Under the pieces are notes generated by a model. The model was not told the origin of the DNA. It worked only from the letters and a program-made list of their open reading frames with translations, and searched no databases. Below, piece by piece: positions 8,828-17,776 of a stretch of 64,000 nucleotides of DNA. Origin of the DNA: Elioraea tepida (GTDB lineage Bacteria > Pseudomonadota > Alphaproteobacteria > Acetobacterales > Acetobacteraceae); NCBI RefSeq assembly GCF_019203965.1, contig NZ_CP076448.1, positions 62,001 through 126,000 on the forward strand. The letters are read 5' to 3'. Position 1 is the first letter of the stretch. Every line of letters starts with the position of its first letter. The position numbers and the translations under genes were made by a program.

Positions 8828-9742
8828 TCAGACCTTCTCGACCTCGTGCCGCCCGAGCAGGCCGGAGGGCATGAAGAGCAGGGTGAGCGCGAGGATCGAG
8901 AAGGCGGCGACGTCCTTGTACTGCACGGAGAAATAGGCCGACCAGAAGGTCTCGATCAGGCCGATCAGAAGCCCGCCCAGGACAGCGCCAGGCAGCGAGC
9001 CGATGCCCCCCAGCACGGCGGCCGTGAACGCCTTCACGCCCGCGACGAAGCCGATGAAGAAGTCGATCACGCCGTAGTAGAGCAGGTACATCATGCCCGC
9101 GACAGCGGCCAGCGCCGCGCCGATGACGAAGGTGAGGCTGATCGTGCGGTCGGTGTCGATTCCGAGCAGACGCGCCATCTTCTGGTCCTGCTCGCAGGCG
9201 CGCATTGCCCGGCCGAGCGGCGTGCGCGCGACGATGACGGTGAACGCCGCAAGCACCACAAGCGTCGTCAGGATGATCAGGATCTGCATGATGCTGATCG
9301 AGACCGAGACCTGCTCGCCCTGGTGCAGGATGAACCCGCCCTGGACCACGGGCTCGAGCGGCTTGACGCGAGCGCCCTGACTTACCTGGACGAAGTTCTG
9401 CAGGAAGATGCTCATGCCGATCGCCGAAATCAGCGGAGCCAGCCGAAACGATCCGCGCAGCGGCCGATACGCGATCCGCTCCACGGCGAAGCCGTAGAGC
9501 GCGGTGAAGCCCATCGCAAGCGCGAGCACGACCACAAGCGCGATCGGCACGGCGGTGATGCCGCCCATGCCGAGCAGCAGAAAGGCGATGAGAGAGATGA
9601 AGGCGCCGACCATGAACACGTCGCCATGGGCGAAGTTAATCATGCCGATGATGCCGTAGACCATCGTGTAGCCGAGCGCGATCAGCCCGTAGATCATGCC
9701 GAGCGTGAGCCCGTTGACGAGCTGCTGCAGCGCGTAGTCCAC
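8828..9742 (-). CDS. livH: Branched-chain amino acid ABC transporter permease LivH
   Basis: 304 residues from a GTG start at 9742 (protein start VDYALQQLVNGLTLGMIYGL, read as fMet), which follows GAGGGGAGACGGC. A longer reading frame extends 43 codons upstream but lacks LivH homology and would consume the promoter region. Typical LivH motifs are GLTLGMIYGLIALGYTMVYG and INFAHGDVFM. It is the first gene of the operon and forms the heterodimeric channel with LivM. Confidence 0.93.
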   Translation of the reverse strand: MDYALQQLVNGLTLGMIYGLIALGYTMVYGIIGMINFAHGDVFMVGAFISLIAFLLLGMGGITAVPIALVVVLALAMGFTALYGFAVERIAYRPLRGSFRLAPLISAIGMSIFLQNFVQVSQGARVKPLEPVVQGGFILHQGEQVSVSISIMQILIILTTLVVLAAFTVIVARTPLGRAMRACEQDQKMARLLGIDTDRTISLTFVIGAALAAVAGMMYLLYYGVIDFFIGFVAGVKAFTAAVLGGIGSLPGAVLGGLLIGLIETFWSAYFSVQYKDVAAFSILALTLLFMPSGLLGRHEVEKV

Positions 9743-10055
9743 GCCGTCTCCCCTCGTGCTCTCCCTGCCGCGGCCGGGCGCACCGGGCAGGGCGGCCGGC
9801 CCGCTCCGGAATGGCAGAAGCGAAGGCCGAGCGCAACGGTCTCCCGGCTTCGGTAGGGCTTCGCCCGACACCGCGAGCCGGCCGGCGGCTGCGTCGGGGC
9901 GCCGCTCTCGGAGCCTTCGGCGCCGATCCTCTCGATGCCGCTGCCCTGTGCTGCGCGCCCGTCACGAGGACAGCGCGTGCTCTCGCCGGCCCTCCCTCCA
10001 CGCTCGCCCCGCGCCCGGCTAGGCTTGTGCTCTGATCGAGAGAGGGGAGGGAGCA
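9743..10055. promoter_or_regulatory. Divergent intergenic region between livH and the SAF-domain oxidoreductase
   Basis: This 313-base spacer separates two genes transcribed away from each other and must contain both promoters. Ribosome-binding sequences are visible at each edge (GAGGGGAGA for livH on minus, AGAGGGGAGG for the plus gene). The interior is very GC-rich, and I see no clear sigma-70 boxes, operator palindrome or small gene. Confidence 0.5.
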
Positions 10056-11405
10056 GTGAACCTGCACGCGAAGCTGACGGCACGGGAAGCGGCGGGGCGG
10101 CCGGTGCGGATCGGCCTCATCGGCTGCGGCAAGTTCGCCTCGATGTTCCTTGCCCAGGTGCCGCGCACGCCCGGGCTGCACGTCGCGGCGATCGCCGATC
10201 TCGCGCCTGAGCGTGCGCGGGCGAACCTCACGCGCATCGGCTGGTCGCCGGAGCGCTTCGCCGCTTCGACCCTCGACGACGCCATCGCCCGGCGGGCGAT
10301 CTGGCTGACGGAGGACGCCCTCGCCATGGTTGCCGACCCGCGCATCGAGGTCGTGGTCGAGGCGACCGGCCACCCCGCTTCCGGGATCGCCCATGCCCGG
10401 GCGGCGATCGCCGCCGGCAAGCACGTGGTGATGGTCAACGTCGAGGCGGACGTGCTCGCAGGCCCTGCGCTCGCGGCTGAAGCCGCGAAGGCGGGCGTCG
10501 TCTACAGCCTTGCCTATGGCGACCAGCCCGCTCTCGTGTGCGAACTCGTCGATACGCTGCGCACGGCGGGCTTCACCGTCACTGCTGCGGGCAAGGGAAC
10601 GAAATATCTTCCCGCCTATCATGCCTCCACGCCGGAGACGGTGTGGAGCCACTACGGGATCAGCCCCGAAGCAGCGGCGGCTGGGGGGATGAACCCGCGG
10701 ATGTTCAACTCCTTCATCGACGGAACGAAGAGCGGGATCGAGATGGCCGCAGTGGCGAACGCGACAGGGCTTGCCGCGCCACAGGACGGTCTCCTGTTTC
10801 CGCCCTGCGGTGTCGACGACCTGCCCCTGATCCTGACGCCTGCTTCCGAGGGCGGGGTTCTCGCGGGGAAGGGGATGGTCGAGGTCGTGTCGTCCCTGGA
10901 ACGGGACGGCAGGGCGGTCTCGCGTGACCTGCGCTGGGGCGTCTATGCCGTGTTCGAGGGCGAGACGGAGTATGTGCGCCGCTGCTTTACCGAATACGGC
11001 ATGCGCACCGACCCCTCCGGCCGCTATGCCGCACTGTGGCGCCCCTACCACTTCATCGGTCTCGAGCTCGGCATCTCGGTCGCGTCTGTCGCACTGCGGG
11101 GCGAGCCGACAGGTGCGCCGGAGGCGTTCAGGGCCGATGTCGTCGCCGTCGCCAAGCGCGATCTTCCGCTCGGGACGGTGCTCGACGGCGAGGGCGGTTC
11201 GACCGTCTGGGGCAAGGTTGTGCCCGCCTCGCGCTCACTCGCGATCGGGGCGCTGCCGATCGGCCTCGCCCATGGCGTGACGCTCACACGCCCTGTCGCG
11301 TCCGGAGCGATCATCGGCTGGGCGGATGTGCGCGCGAAGGACGACGACGCGACGCGCTATCGCCGCGCGATGGAGGAGGCGTGGCGCCAACGCGCCGCTG
11401 CCTGA
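10056..11405 (+). CDS. NAD(P)-dependent homoserine-dehydrogenase-like oxidoreductase with C-terminal SAF domain
   Basis: 449 residues from a GTG start preceded by AGAGGGGAGGGAGCA. The N-terminal Rossmann fold starts RIGLIGCGKFASMFLAQ, with the nucleotide loop GCGKFA. The middle resembles homoserine-dehydrogenase-like enzymes (ATGHPASG, VMVNVEADV). The last ~100 residues (VAVAKRDLPLGTVLDGEGG onward) form a SAF/AFP-like domain, which has led to misannotation of relatives as flagellar FlgA. It is not the housekeeping homoserine dehydrogenase, which lies at 48566-49858. The family acts on sugar-acid or branched hydroxy-acid substrates in some pathways; here the substrate is unknown. Its divergent position beside livH suggests co-regulation. 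Confidence 0.75.
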   Translation: MNLHAKLTAREAAGRPVRIGLIGCGKFASMFLAQVPRTPGLHVAAIADLAPERARANLTRIGWSPERFAASTLDDAIARRAIWLTEDALAMVADPRIEVVVEATGHPASGIAHARAAIAAGKHVVMVNVEADVLAGPALAAEAAKAGVVYSLAYGDQPALVCELVDTLRTAGFTVTAAGKGTKYLPAYHASTPETVWSHYGISPEAAAAGGMNPRMFNSFIDGTKSGIEMAAVANATGLAAPQDGLLFPPCGVDDLPLILTPASEGGVLAGKGMVEVVSSLERDGRAVSRDLRWGVYAVFEGETEYVRRCFTEYGMRTDPSGRYAALWRPYHFIGLELGISVASVALRGEPTGAPEAFRADVVAVAKRDLPLGTVLDGEGGSTVWGKVVPASRSLAIGALPIGLAHGVTLTRPVASGAIIGWADVRAKDDDATRYRRAMEEAWRQRAAA

Positions 11406-11543
11406 CGCGCGTCGCCGCTGACGATCCGGCTGCCCTGGCGTCATGCGGCCGGCGCAAGCTCTCCTAACGGTCCCCTCCCGCGTTGGTACCGCCGAGCCCT
11501 CTGCCACGCCGACGCCCCTTGCAACGCACCGCATCATGCCGTG

Positions 11544-11558
11544 GTCACGCTTCGTGAC
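11544..11558. promoter_or_regulatory. Inverted repeat upstream of the phytase-like gene
   Basis: A perfect 6-bp dyad GTCACG-CTT-CGTGAC lies about 30 bases before the start of the secreted phytase-like gene. Its position would suit an operator or the core of a promoter, but the regulator is unknown. Confidence 0.35.
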
Positions 11559-11588
11559 GCTCCGGCAACTATATGACGGAATGATGAC

Positions 11589-13808
11589 ATGCGTGTTGCG
11601 CTCGCCGTCGTGATGCCGCTCCTTCTCGTGCCCGTGGTCGCCAGCGCCCAGGGGAGCGCAGCGGGTGAGCGGCCGGTCTTCAACCGGATTGCGACTTTCG
11701 AGGTCGTGCGCAACCTTCTGCCTGAGCGTGATCGCGCGCGGAAATCCGTTGCCGAGATCGTCACCGCCGCCGCCGAGGGGACGCTCCTGATCTATGTCGA
11801 TGGCGAGCAGAACGGTCTCGGGTTCGTCGACATCACCGACCCGGTCGCCCCGCGGCCCGCCGGATTTCTCGCTCTCGAGGGCGAGACGACGTCGGTCGTG
11901 GCGCATGGTCCCCGTGCCTATGTGGTGAGCGACACCTCGCCGGCGAAGGATCGCCCCTCGGGCTTCGTTTCAACGATCGACGTCGCCTCGCGCCGCATCC
12001 TCGGCCGCTGCGAGCTCGGCGGCCAGCCCGACGCGACGGCGGTGACGCATGACGGCAGGTTCCTCGTGATCGCGATCGAGAACGAGCGCGATGAGAGTCG
12101 TGACCGGGGGCGTCTGCCGCAGCTTCCGCCCGGGTGGCTGGCGATCCTCCCTCTTTCGGCGGAGGGGCTCGACTGTGCGGGGCTTCGCCGCGTCGATCTC
12201 ACGGGCCTCGCCGAGGTCGCTCCCGAGGATCCGGAGCCCGAGTTCGTCGATGTCAATACGCGCGGCGAGGCGGTGGTGACGCTTCAGGAGAACAACCACA
12301 TCGTCATCGTCGATGTCGCCTCGGGCCGCGTGCTGCGTCATTTTTCTGCCGGTACGGTCACGCTCTCGGGCGTCGATGCCCGCCGCGACGGCGTGATCCG
12401 CCCCACCCAGGCGCTCGAGAACGTCAGGCGCGAGCCGGATGCAGTGAAATGGCTCGACGAGACGCGGTTCGTGACCGCCAACGAGGGCGACTACCAGGGC
12501 GGGTCGCGCGGCTTCACGATCTTCAACGTCTCCGGTGCGGTCGAGTTCGACAGCGGCAACGCTCTCGAGCGGCTCGCGATCCGGCTCGGACACTTTCCTG
12601 AGCGTCGTGCCGGCAGCAGAGGTGCCGAGCCAGAAGGGATCGAGGTGGCGACCTTCGGCTCTGACCGGCTGATCTTCGTCGGCCTCGAACGCGCCTCGCT
12701 CGTCGCCGTCTACCGCGACCGGGGGCCGGGGCAAGTGCCCGAGTTCCTCCAGGCGCTGCCGACCGGTGTGGGGCCCGAGGGGCTTCTCGCCATCCCTTCG
12801 CGCGGCCTGTTCGTCGTGGCCGGAGAAGTGGACAATCCCGAGACGGGGCTGCGCTCGACCATCACCCTCTACCGCCTGGGCCCCGGCCCCGCACGCTATC
12901 CCACGATCGTCTCGGAGGACGGGCCGGACGGCGCCCCGATCGGGTGGGGAGCACTCTCCGGCCTTGCCGCGGATCGTTCCATCCCTGGCAGGCTCTATGC
13001 CGTTACCGACAGTTTCTATGCCGAGGCGCAGATCCTCACGATCGAAGCGGGTGGCGAGGGGCCGGCGAGGATCGTCGCCTCCACTGTCGTCACGGAGAAT
13101 GGCCGCCCGGCCGCGGACCTCGACATCGAGGGGATCGCCGCGCGCGCGAGCGGCGGGTTCTGGCTCGTCTCCGAAGGCAACCCCGAGCGCGCGGAACGGC
13201 CGACCGAGAACCGGCTCCTGCGCGTGTCCTCCACCGGCGCGATCGAGGAGGACATCCGCCTGCCCGAGGAGCTCGCGCGTCACGCCGTGCGGTTCGGCTT
13301 CGAGGGGGTGGCGGCCGTGGGCGAGGGAGCGAACGAGACGATCGTGATCGCGGTGCAGCGCGAGTGGCGGGATGATCCCAAGGGCTTCGTGAAGCTGCTG
13401 CTCTGGCGCCCCGCGGACCGACGCTGGGGCGTGCTCCGCTATCCGCTCGACCCGACACCTCGAGGGTGGATGGGGCTGTCGGAGATCACCGCCGTTGGGC
13501 AGGATCGGTTCATCGTGATCGAGCGCAATAACCAGTGGGGAGAGGGCGCGATCAAGCGCCTCTACGCGATCTCGCTCGCGGGGCTTAGGCCGGCCGAGCC
13601 GGGTGCCGCCGAGGTGCCGGTCGTCACCAAGCGGCTCGTGCGCGACGTCGTGCCCGATCTCGCCGCCTCCTTCGGCACGGTGCTCGAGAAGCTCGAAGGG
13701 TTCACGATCGACGCCGCAGGCGAGGCCTTCGCTGTGACCGACAATGACGGCGTGGACGGCACCTCGGGCGAGACACAGTTCCTGCGCCTCGGCCGCCTTC
13801 CGCTCTGA
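11589..13808 (+). CDS. Secreted esterase-like/phytase-family beta-propeller protein
   Basis: 739 residues. The N-terminal signal peptide is MRVALAVVMPLLLVPVVASA, cleaved near AQG, so the protein is exported. The first ~400 residues are repeated beta-propeller blades (LLIYVDGEQNGLGFVDITDP and similar) like choice-of-anchor/LVIVD repeats. From about residue 450 there is an esterase-like activity of phytase domain (GLAADRSIPGRLYAVTDSFY, DIEGIAARASGGFWLVSEGN), ending with a metal-site-like FAVTDNDGVDG. The domain name reflects distant homology, and hydrolysis of phytate is not established. It is a single gene with no obvious operon partner. Confidence 0.8.
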   Translation: MRVALAVVMPLLLVPVVASAQGSAAGERPVFNRIATFEVVRNLLPERDRARKSVAEIVTAAAEGTLLIYVDGEQNGLGFVDITDPVAPRPAGFLALEGETTSVVAHGPRAYVVSDTSPAKDRPSGFVSTIDVASRRILGRCELGGQPDATAVTHDGRFLVIAIENERDESRDRGRLPQLPPGWLAILPLSAEGLDCAGLRRVDLTGLAEVAPEDPEPEFVDVNTRGEAVVTLQENNHIVIVDVASGRVLRHFSAGTVTLSGVDARRDGVIRPTQALENVRREPDAVKWLDETRFVTANEGDYQGGSRGFTIFNVSGAVEFDSGNALERLAIRLGHFPERRAGSRGAEPEGIEVATFGSDRLIFVGLERASLVAVYRDRGPGQVPEFLQALPTGVGPEGLLAIPSRGLFVVAGEVDNPETGLRSTITLYRLGPGPARYPTIVSEDGPDGAPIGWGALSGLAADRSIPGRLYAVTDSFYAEAQILTIEAGGEGPARIVASTVVTENGRPAADLDIEGIAARASGGFWLVSEGNPERAERPTENRLLRVSSTGAIEEDIRLPEELARHAVRFGFEGVAAVGEGANETIVIAVQREWRDDPKGFVKLLLWRPADRRWGVLRYPLDPTPRGWMGLSEITAVGQDRFIVIERNNQWGEGAIKRLYAISLAGLRPAEPGAAEVPVVTKRLVRDVVPDLAASFGTVLEKLEGFTIDAAGEAFAVTDNDGVDGTSGETQFLRLGRLPL

Positions 13809-14247
13809 GGCGCGAGGCGCGCCGCGGGTCGGCGGCAACCCGATCGGCACCAGCCTCCCAGGGGTCCGCCGTGCTGCGATCGGCTCCGTTTTCGTTGACC
13901 CCCCCCGGCGAGGACCGTTCCGTGAACGGAGCGGGCTAGGCATCCGCCCGCAGAAGGAGCCGTGAGGGGACGACGCACCGGACGACATCGTCCGGGTCGT
14001 CGGTTGCCCACGCCTTCGGCATCTGCCGCCTGTCCGAGCGACGTCGTGTCAGGCGCCGCCGCAGCCGCGCGCAGGCGAGGGGTGCGCACCGGCCCTTCGA
14101 TCCGCGCGGCTGCCGGTGCTTCGGCCCGCACTTGCCCTCTGGCACCGATCTTGCTGTCCGATCGTCACGCTTTTCGTCACGCGTTGCCTCTTCGAGCGCG
14201 TCTCGGACCCCCATGCAGAAACGGCCCCCCACTCTCCCTTGCCGGCA
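13809..14247. other. Intergenic region with two hairpins, no convincing gene
   Basis: In 439 bases I see no credible coding frame. Two perfect dyads are present: CCGTTC-CGT-GAACGG at 13915-13929, which may terminate the upstream gene, and CCGGACG-ACAT-CGTCCGG at 13978-13995. A direct repeat of CGTCACGC occurs around 14163-14180, shortly before dctQ. The frame of dctQ remains open upstream to 14116, but that extension has no TRAP homology. Confidence 0.4.
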
Positions 14248-14859
14248 ATGACCTCGCCCCCGAACCCTCTGGTGCTGCGCCTCAGGCCAGCGACACGCCT
14301 GCTCGCGGTCCTCTGCGGCGTCTGGCTGCTCGGCTACAGCCTGCTCGTGTGCGTCGACATCGTCGCGCGCCGGTATTTCGGCATCTCGCTCCAGGGCACG
14401 GATGAGATCGGCGGCTACACGCTCGCGGTGCTCGCGGCCTTCGGCTTCGCCCACGCTCTGGCCGAGCGGCGTCATACGCGGATCGAACTCGCCCTCGCCG
14501 CCATGCCGCGCCCGCTCCGGGCGCTCGTGAACCTGCTTGCCGCGGCGGCGATCGCGGCCTTCGCCGTGTTCGCCGCGCTGCGCGGCCGGGCGGTGCTCGG
14601 GGACAGCCTCTTCTTCATGTCGGTGTCGAACTCGCCCCTTCAGGTGCCGCTCTGGATCCCGCAGGGCGCCTGGATGGCAGGCCTTGTCACCTTCGCGGTC
14701 GTTTCGGTGCTGCAGGCGCTACACGCCGCACTACTCGCCCTGCGGGGGCGTGCCGCCCAGCTCAATGCCTGGTACGGGCCTCCCACCATCGCGGAGGAGA
14801 TCGCCGCCGAGACGGGCGGAGCCCTCGCGGACCAGAACGGGACGGGGGCGTCGCGATGA
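14248..14859 (+). CDS. dctQ: TRAP transporter small permease subunit
   Basis: 203 residues from ATG 14248, chosen because the protein body (LRPATRLLAVLCGVWLLGYS) starts just after it. Four hydrophobic segments and the DctQ signature DIVARRYFGISLQGTDEIGG, with the charged loop AERRHTRIEL, identify it. It pairs with the large permease, whose start overlaps its end by 4 bases. The DctP binding protein is encoded about 3 kb away on the opposite strand. Confidence 0.9.
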   Translation: MTSPPNPLVLRLRPATRLLAVLCGVWLLGYSLLVCVDIVARRYFGISLQGTDEIGGYTLAVLAAFGFAHALAERRHTRIELALAAMPRPLRALVNLLAAAAIAAFAVFAALRGRAVLGDSLFFMSVSNSPLQVPLWIPQGAWMAGLVTFAVVSVLQALHAALLALRGRAAQLNAWYGPPTIAEEIAAETGGALADQNGTGASR

Positions 14860-16166
14860 GCGGCTTCGGCGTCACCCAGGCGGCGATCGGTTTCGCCATC
14901 ATGCTCGGGCTGATGGGGCTCGGGGTGCACGTCGCGGTGGCGATGGCTGCCGTCGCCCTGCTCGGCGCGGCACTCTATCTCGGCGAGCCGGTGATCAATG
15001 CTCTCGGCACGCAGATCTGGGCCGCGACCGACAGTTTCACTCTGCTCGCCGTTCCGCTCTTCGTTCTGATGGGCGAGCTTCTCGTGAAGGGCGGGATCAC
15101 GGATCGGATCTATCGCGCGCTTGCCCTCTGGCTCGGGCCGCTTCCAGGGGGCCTGCTCCACACCAATATCGGCGCGTCGGCGATTTTCGCCGCCGTCTCC
15201 GGCTCCTCGGTCGCGACAGCGGCAACGATCGGCACGGTCGCTCTCCCCGCCTTCGCCGACCGCCGCTACGACCAGCGGCTCGTGCTCGGTTCGATCGCCG
15301 GCGGGGCGACGCTCGGCATCCTGATCCCGCCTTCGATCAACATGATCATCTATGGCGCGATGACGAACACCTCGGTGGGCAGGCTCTATGCCGCCGGCGT
15401 GGTACCCGGGCTTCTCTTGATGGCGATGTTCATGGCGGTGACGGCGGTCCTCTGCCGGCTTCGGCCGGCGCTGGCGGGAGGGCGCGAGCCCCTCACGCCG
15501 CTCTCCGTCCGGCTGCGCGGGATCGTCGATCTCGCTCCGCCGCTTGCTCTCTTCATCGTGGTGATGGGAAGCATCTACGCCGGCTGGGCGACGCCGACGG
15601 AGAGCGCTGCCGTCGGCGTGGTCGCCGCCCTCGTGCTCGCGCTCGCTCAGGGGCGGCTCACTCTTCGCCTCGTCGCCAGCGCGTGCGAGACGACCGTCTC
15701 CGTCACTGCGATGATCGTGCTGATCGTCGCCGCGGCATTCTACCTCAACTTCGTCCTCGGCATCCTCGGCGTGCCGCAGGCTCTGACGCGGTTCGTCACC
15801 TCGCTCGGGCTCGATTCGACCGCGTTCCTGATCGTCCTCGTCGCCTTCTATCTCGTGCTCGGCTGCTTCCTCGAGACGCTCTCGATGATGGTCGGAACGA
15901 TCCCGATCGTGTTCCCGATCGTCACCGCCTACGGAATCGATCCGGTCTGGTTCGGGATCTTCCTCGTGATGATGTGCGAGATGGCGCTGATCACCCCGCC
16001 TGTGGGGATGAACCTCTATGTGGTCCAGGGCGTACGCGGCGGCGGGTCGGTCGGCGATGTGATCGTGGGCGCGCTTCCCTATCTCGCGATGCTCGCCCTG
16101 CTCACCGCGCTTCTGATGATCTTTCCCGGGATCGCTCTCTGGCTTCCGAGGCTCGCCTTCGCCTGA
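14856..16166 (+). CDS. dctM: TRAP transporter large permease subunit
   Basis: 436 residues, about 12 hydrophobic segments and the standard DctM length. Conserved stretches include VPLFVLMGELLVKGG, GASAIFAAVSGSSVATAATI and LITPPVGMNLYVVQG. It is the ion-coupled transport subunit of a binding-protein-dependent TRAP system. The gene overlaps dctQ by 4 bases. The convergent neighbour is an amidohydrolase, suggesting that the transported solute is an amide, a cyclic amide or a nitrogen heterocycle. Confidence 0.94.
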   Translation: MSGFGVTQAAIGFAIMLGLMGLGVHVAVAMAAVALLGAALYLGEPVINALGTQIWAATDSFTLLAVPLFVLMGELLVKGGITDRIYRALALWLGPLPGGLLHTNIGASAIFAAVSGSSVATAATIGTVALPAFADRRYDQRLVLGSIAGGATLGILIPPSINMIIYGAMTNTSVGRLYAAGVVPGLLLMAMFMAVTAVLCRLRPALAGGREPLTPLSVRLRGIVDLAPPLALFIVVMGSIYAGWATPTESAAVGVVAALVLALAQGRLTLRLVASACETTVSVTAMIVLIVAAAFYLNFVLGILGVPQALTRFVTSLGLDSTAFLIVLVAFYLVLGCFLETLSMMVGTIPIVFPIVTAYGIDPVWFGIFLVMMCEMALITPPVGMNLYVVQGVRGGGSVGDVIVGALPYLAMLALLTALLMIFPGIALWLPRLAFA

Positions 16167-16202
16167 CGCCCGCGCGCCGGTCTTCGCCGGAGGCCCGCGG
16201 GC

Positions 16203-17690
16203 TCAGCGCCAGCGGGCGCGGTGGAAGGCGGCGACGGCCTCGACGAGCTGCGCCACACGCTCCTCGCGCTCGGCCACCACCGCGCGCGAGCCTTCCGCCG
16301 CCCGAGCCGCCGCTGCGGCGACAGCGTCCGCGTCGAGGTGGGGGAACTCCCCGTCACGGTACAGCACCCGGCCGTCCACCATGGTCATGCGCACCGAAGC
16401 GGCCGAGGCCCGGGCCGTAAGAAGGGATTCGAGCGGCAGGCCCGGATCGGCATAGGCGCCGCGGAGCCTCTCGAGGTCGAGCGCGACGAGATCGGCCCGG
16501 AACCCGGGCGCAATCCGGCCGATCCGTCCGCTGAGCCCGAGCGCCGCGGCGCCGTTCTCGGTCGCCATCAGAAGCAGGGTCGCCGGGTCCGGTCGCGGCG
16601 GCGCGTGCCAGGAGGGCAGTGCCGCGAGCGCCGCGGCGAGGCGAAGCTCGGTCCAGAGGTCCTCGGTGTCATCGAGGGTCTGGTTGTCGGTACCGATGGC
16701 GACGCGGACACCGGCGGCGAGCCACTCCGCGAGCGGTGCCGCACCGCAGCCGAGACGGAGATTGCTCGAGGGGTTTCGCACCAGGATCGTTCCGGTCTCT
16801 GCGGCGATCGTCGCCTCCCGCCCCGTCACGTGCACGGCATGGGCGATCGACGTCGCCGGCCCGAGCACGCCGAGTGACGCAAGCCGGGCGAGCGTGCCTT
16901 CGGGGTAGAGCCGTTGCGCCGCACCGGCCTGCGCCACGCTCTCGAGCGCGTGCAGGTGCAGCGGCGCTCCCCGGCGTCGCGCCGCCGCCGCTACCGCCTC
17001 GAACACGCCGTCGCTCACCCATTGCGGGCCCGCAGGGGCGAAGCAGAGGCCGATCCGCCCGTGCGCGGGAAGCCGTTCGGCAAGCCTGTCGAACAGCGCC
17101 TCCGCCTCGGCAGCGGTGCGCGCGAACACCGGCGGGTCAGGCTCGCCGACGACGGCGCGCAGCGCCTCCGGAAGCGAGGCGAAGAACGCGCTCTGCTCCT
17201 CGGCGGGGAAGACGAGGCTCGCCCGGTCCTGTACGCCGACGCCGACGATGGCGCGCAGGCCCGCCGCGTCGTAGGCGTCGATGGTGCGAAGGAGGTCGTC
17301 CTCCTGGTTCGCCCGGCCCCAGGCGGTGTTGGCGTGGATGCAGGCGGTCGTGCCGGCGGCGAGCATGCGCAGCGCCGCAAGCGGCACCATCGCTGCCGGG
17401 TCAAGCCAGCCGCGCCGACGCTTCAGAGTCTGCCACGCCTCGAGGATCAGGTCGGGGAAGCCGAGCTGCACCTGTGTGAGGCCGCGGCCATGCTGGTGGG
17501 CATTGACGAGCCCAGGCATCAGGAGGCAGCCCGGAAGGGAGAGGGTCTCGGCGCCTGGCACGGCCTCGGCCGCATCCGGCCCGGCGGCGAGGATCGCTCC
17601 GTTCTCGATCGCGACCGTCCAGCCAAACTTGGGCGTCATCGCGTCGCTGCCGGGAAGAACGGCGTCGGGGCGCAGGAGAAGAGCTGCCAT
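16203..17690 (-). CDS. Amidohydrolase, TRZ/ATZ (cytosine deaminase-like) family
   Basis: 495 residues from ATG 17690; the frame is open further upstream, but that extension lacks homology. Metal ligands are visible as HQHGRG (first HxH), a second His in PLHLHALES, a third in SIAHAVHV, and the Asp in AIGTDNQTL. The C-terminal APGFRADLVALDLE is typical of the family. Members hydrolytically remove amino or chloro groups from purines, pyrimidines and triazines. It lies downstream of the TRAP binding protein on the same strand and convergent with dctQM, so it probably acts on the solute they import. Confidence 0.85.
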   Translation of the reverse strand: MAALLLRPDAVLPGSDAMTPKFGWTVAIENGAILAAGPDAAEAVPGAETLSLPGCLLMPGLVNAHQHGRGLTQVQLGFPDLILEAWQTLKRRRGWLDPAAMVPLAALRMLAAGTTACIHANTAWGRANQEDDLLRTIDAYDAAGLRAIVGVGVQDRASLVFPAEEQSAFFASLPEALRAVVGEPDPPVFARTAAEAEALFDRLAERLPAHGRIGLCFAPAGPQWVSDGVFEAVAAAARRRGAPLHLHALESVAQAGAAQRLYPEGTLARLASLGVLGPATSIAHAVHVTGREATIAAETGTILVRNPSSNLRLGCGAAPLAEWLAAGVRVAIGTDNQTLDDTEDLWTELRLAAALAALPSWHAPPRPDPATLLLMATENGAAALGLSGRIGRIAPGFRADLVALDLERLRGAYADPGLPLESLLTARASAASVRMTMVDGRVLYRDGEFPHLDADAVAAAAARAAEGSRAVVAEREERVAQLVEAVAAFHRARWR

Positions 17691-17776
17691 TGATCTCGTT
17701 CCTGCCCACGATGTGGGCGCGCGCGCGAGCAGCCTGCCGAAGCGGACGGCAGACGCCCGCGCGCGAACCGGAACGC

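Noticed and set aside
10056-11405. Annotation as flagellar protein FlgA
   Set aside because: Only the C-terminal SAF domain resembles FlgA. The N-terminal two thirds are a dehydrogenase fold, and no flagellar genes are nearby.
11970-13988. Very long open frame on the minus strand opposite the phytase-like gene
   Set aside because: It is an antisense shadow produced by high GC in the third codon position. It has no motif, and the plus-strand protein is clearly real. The same applies to the long frames opposite livG/livM, guaA, trbE and recJ.
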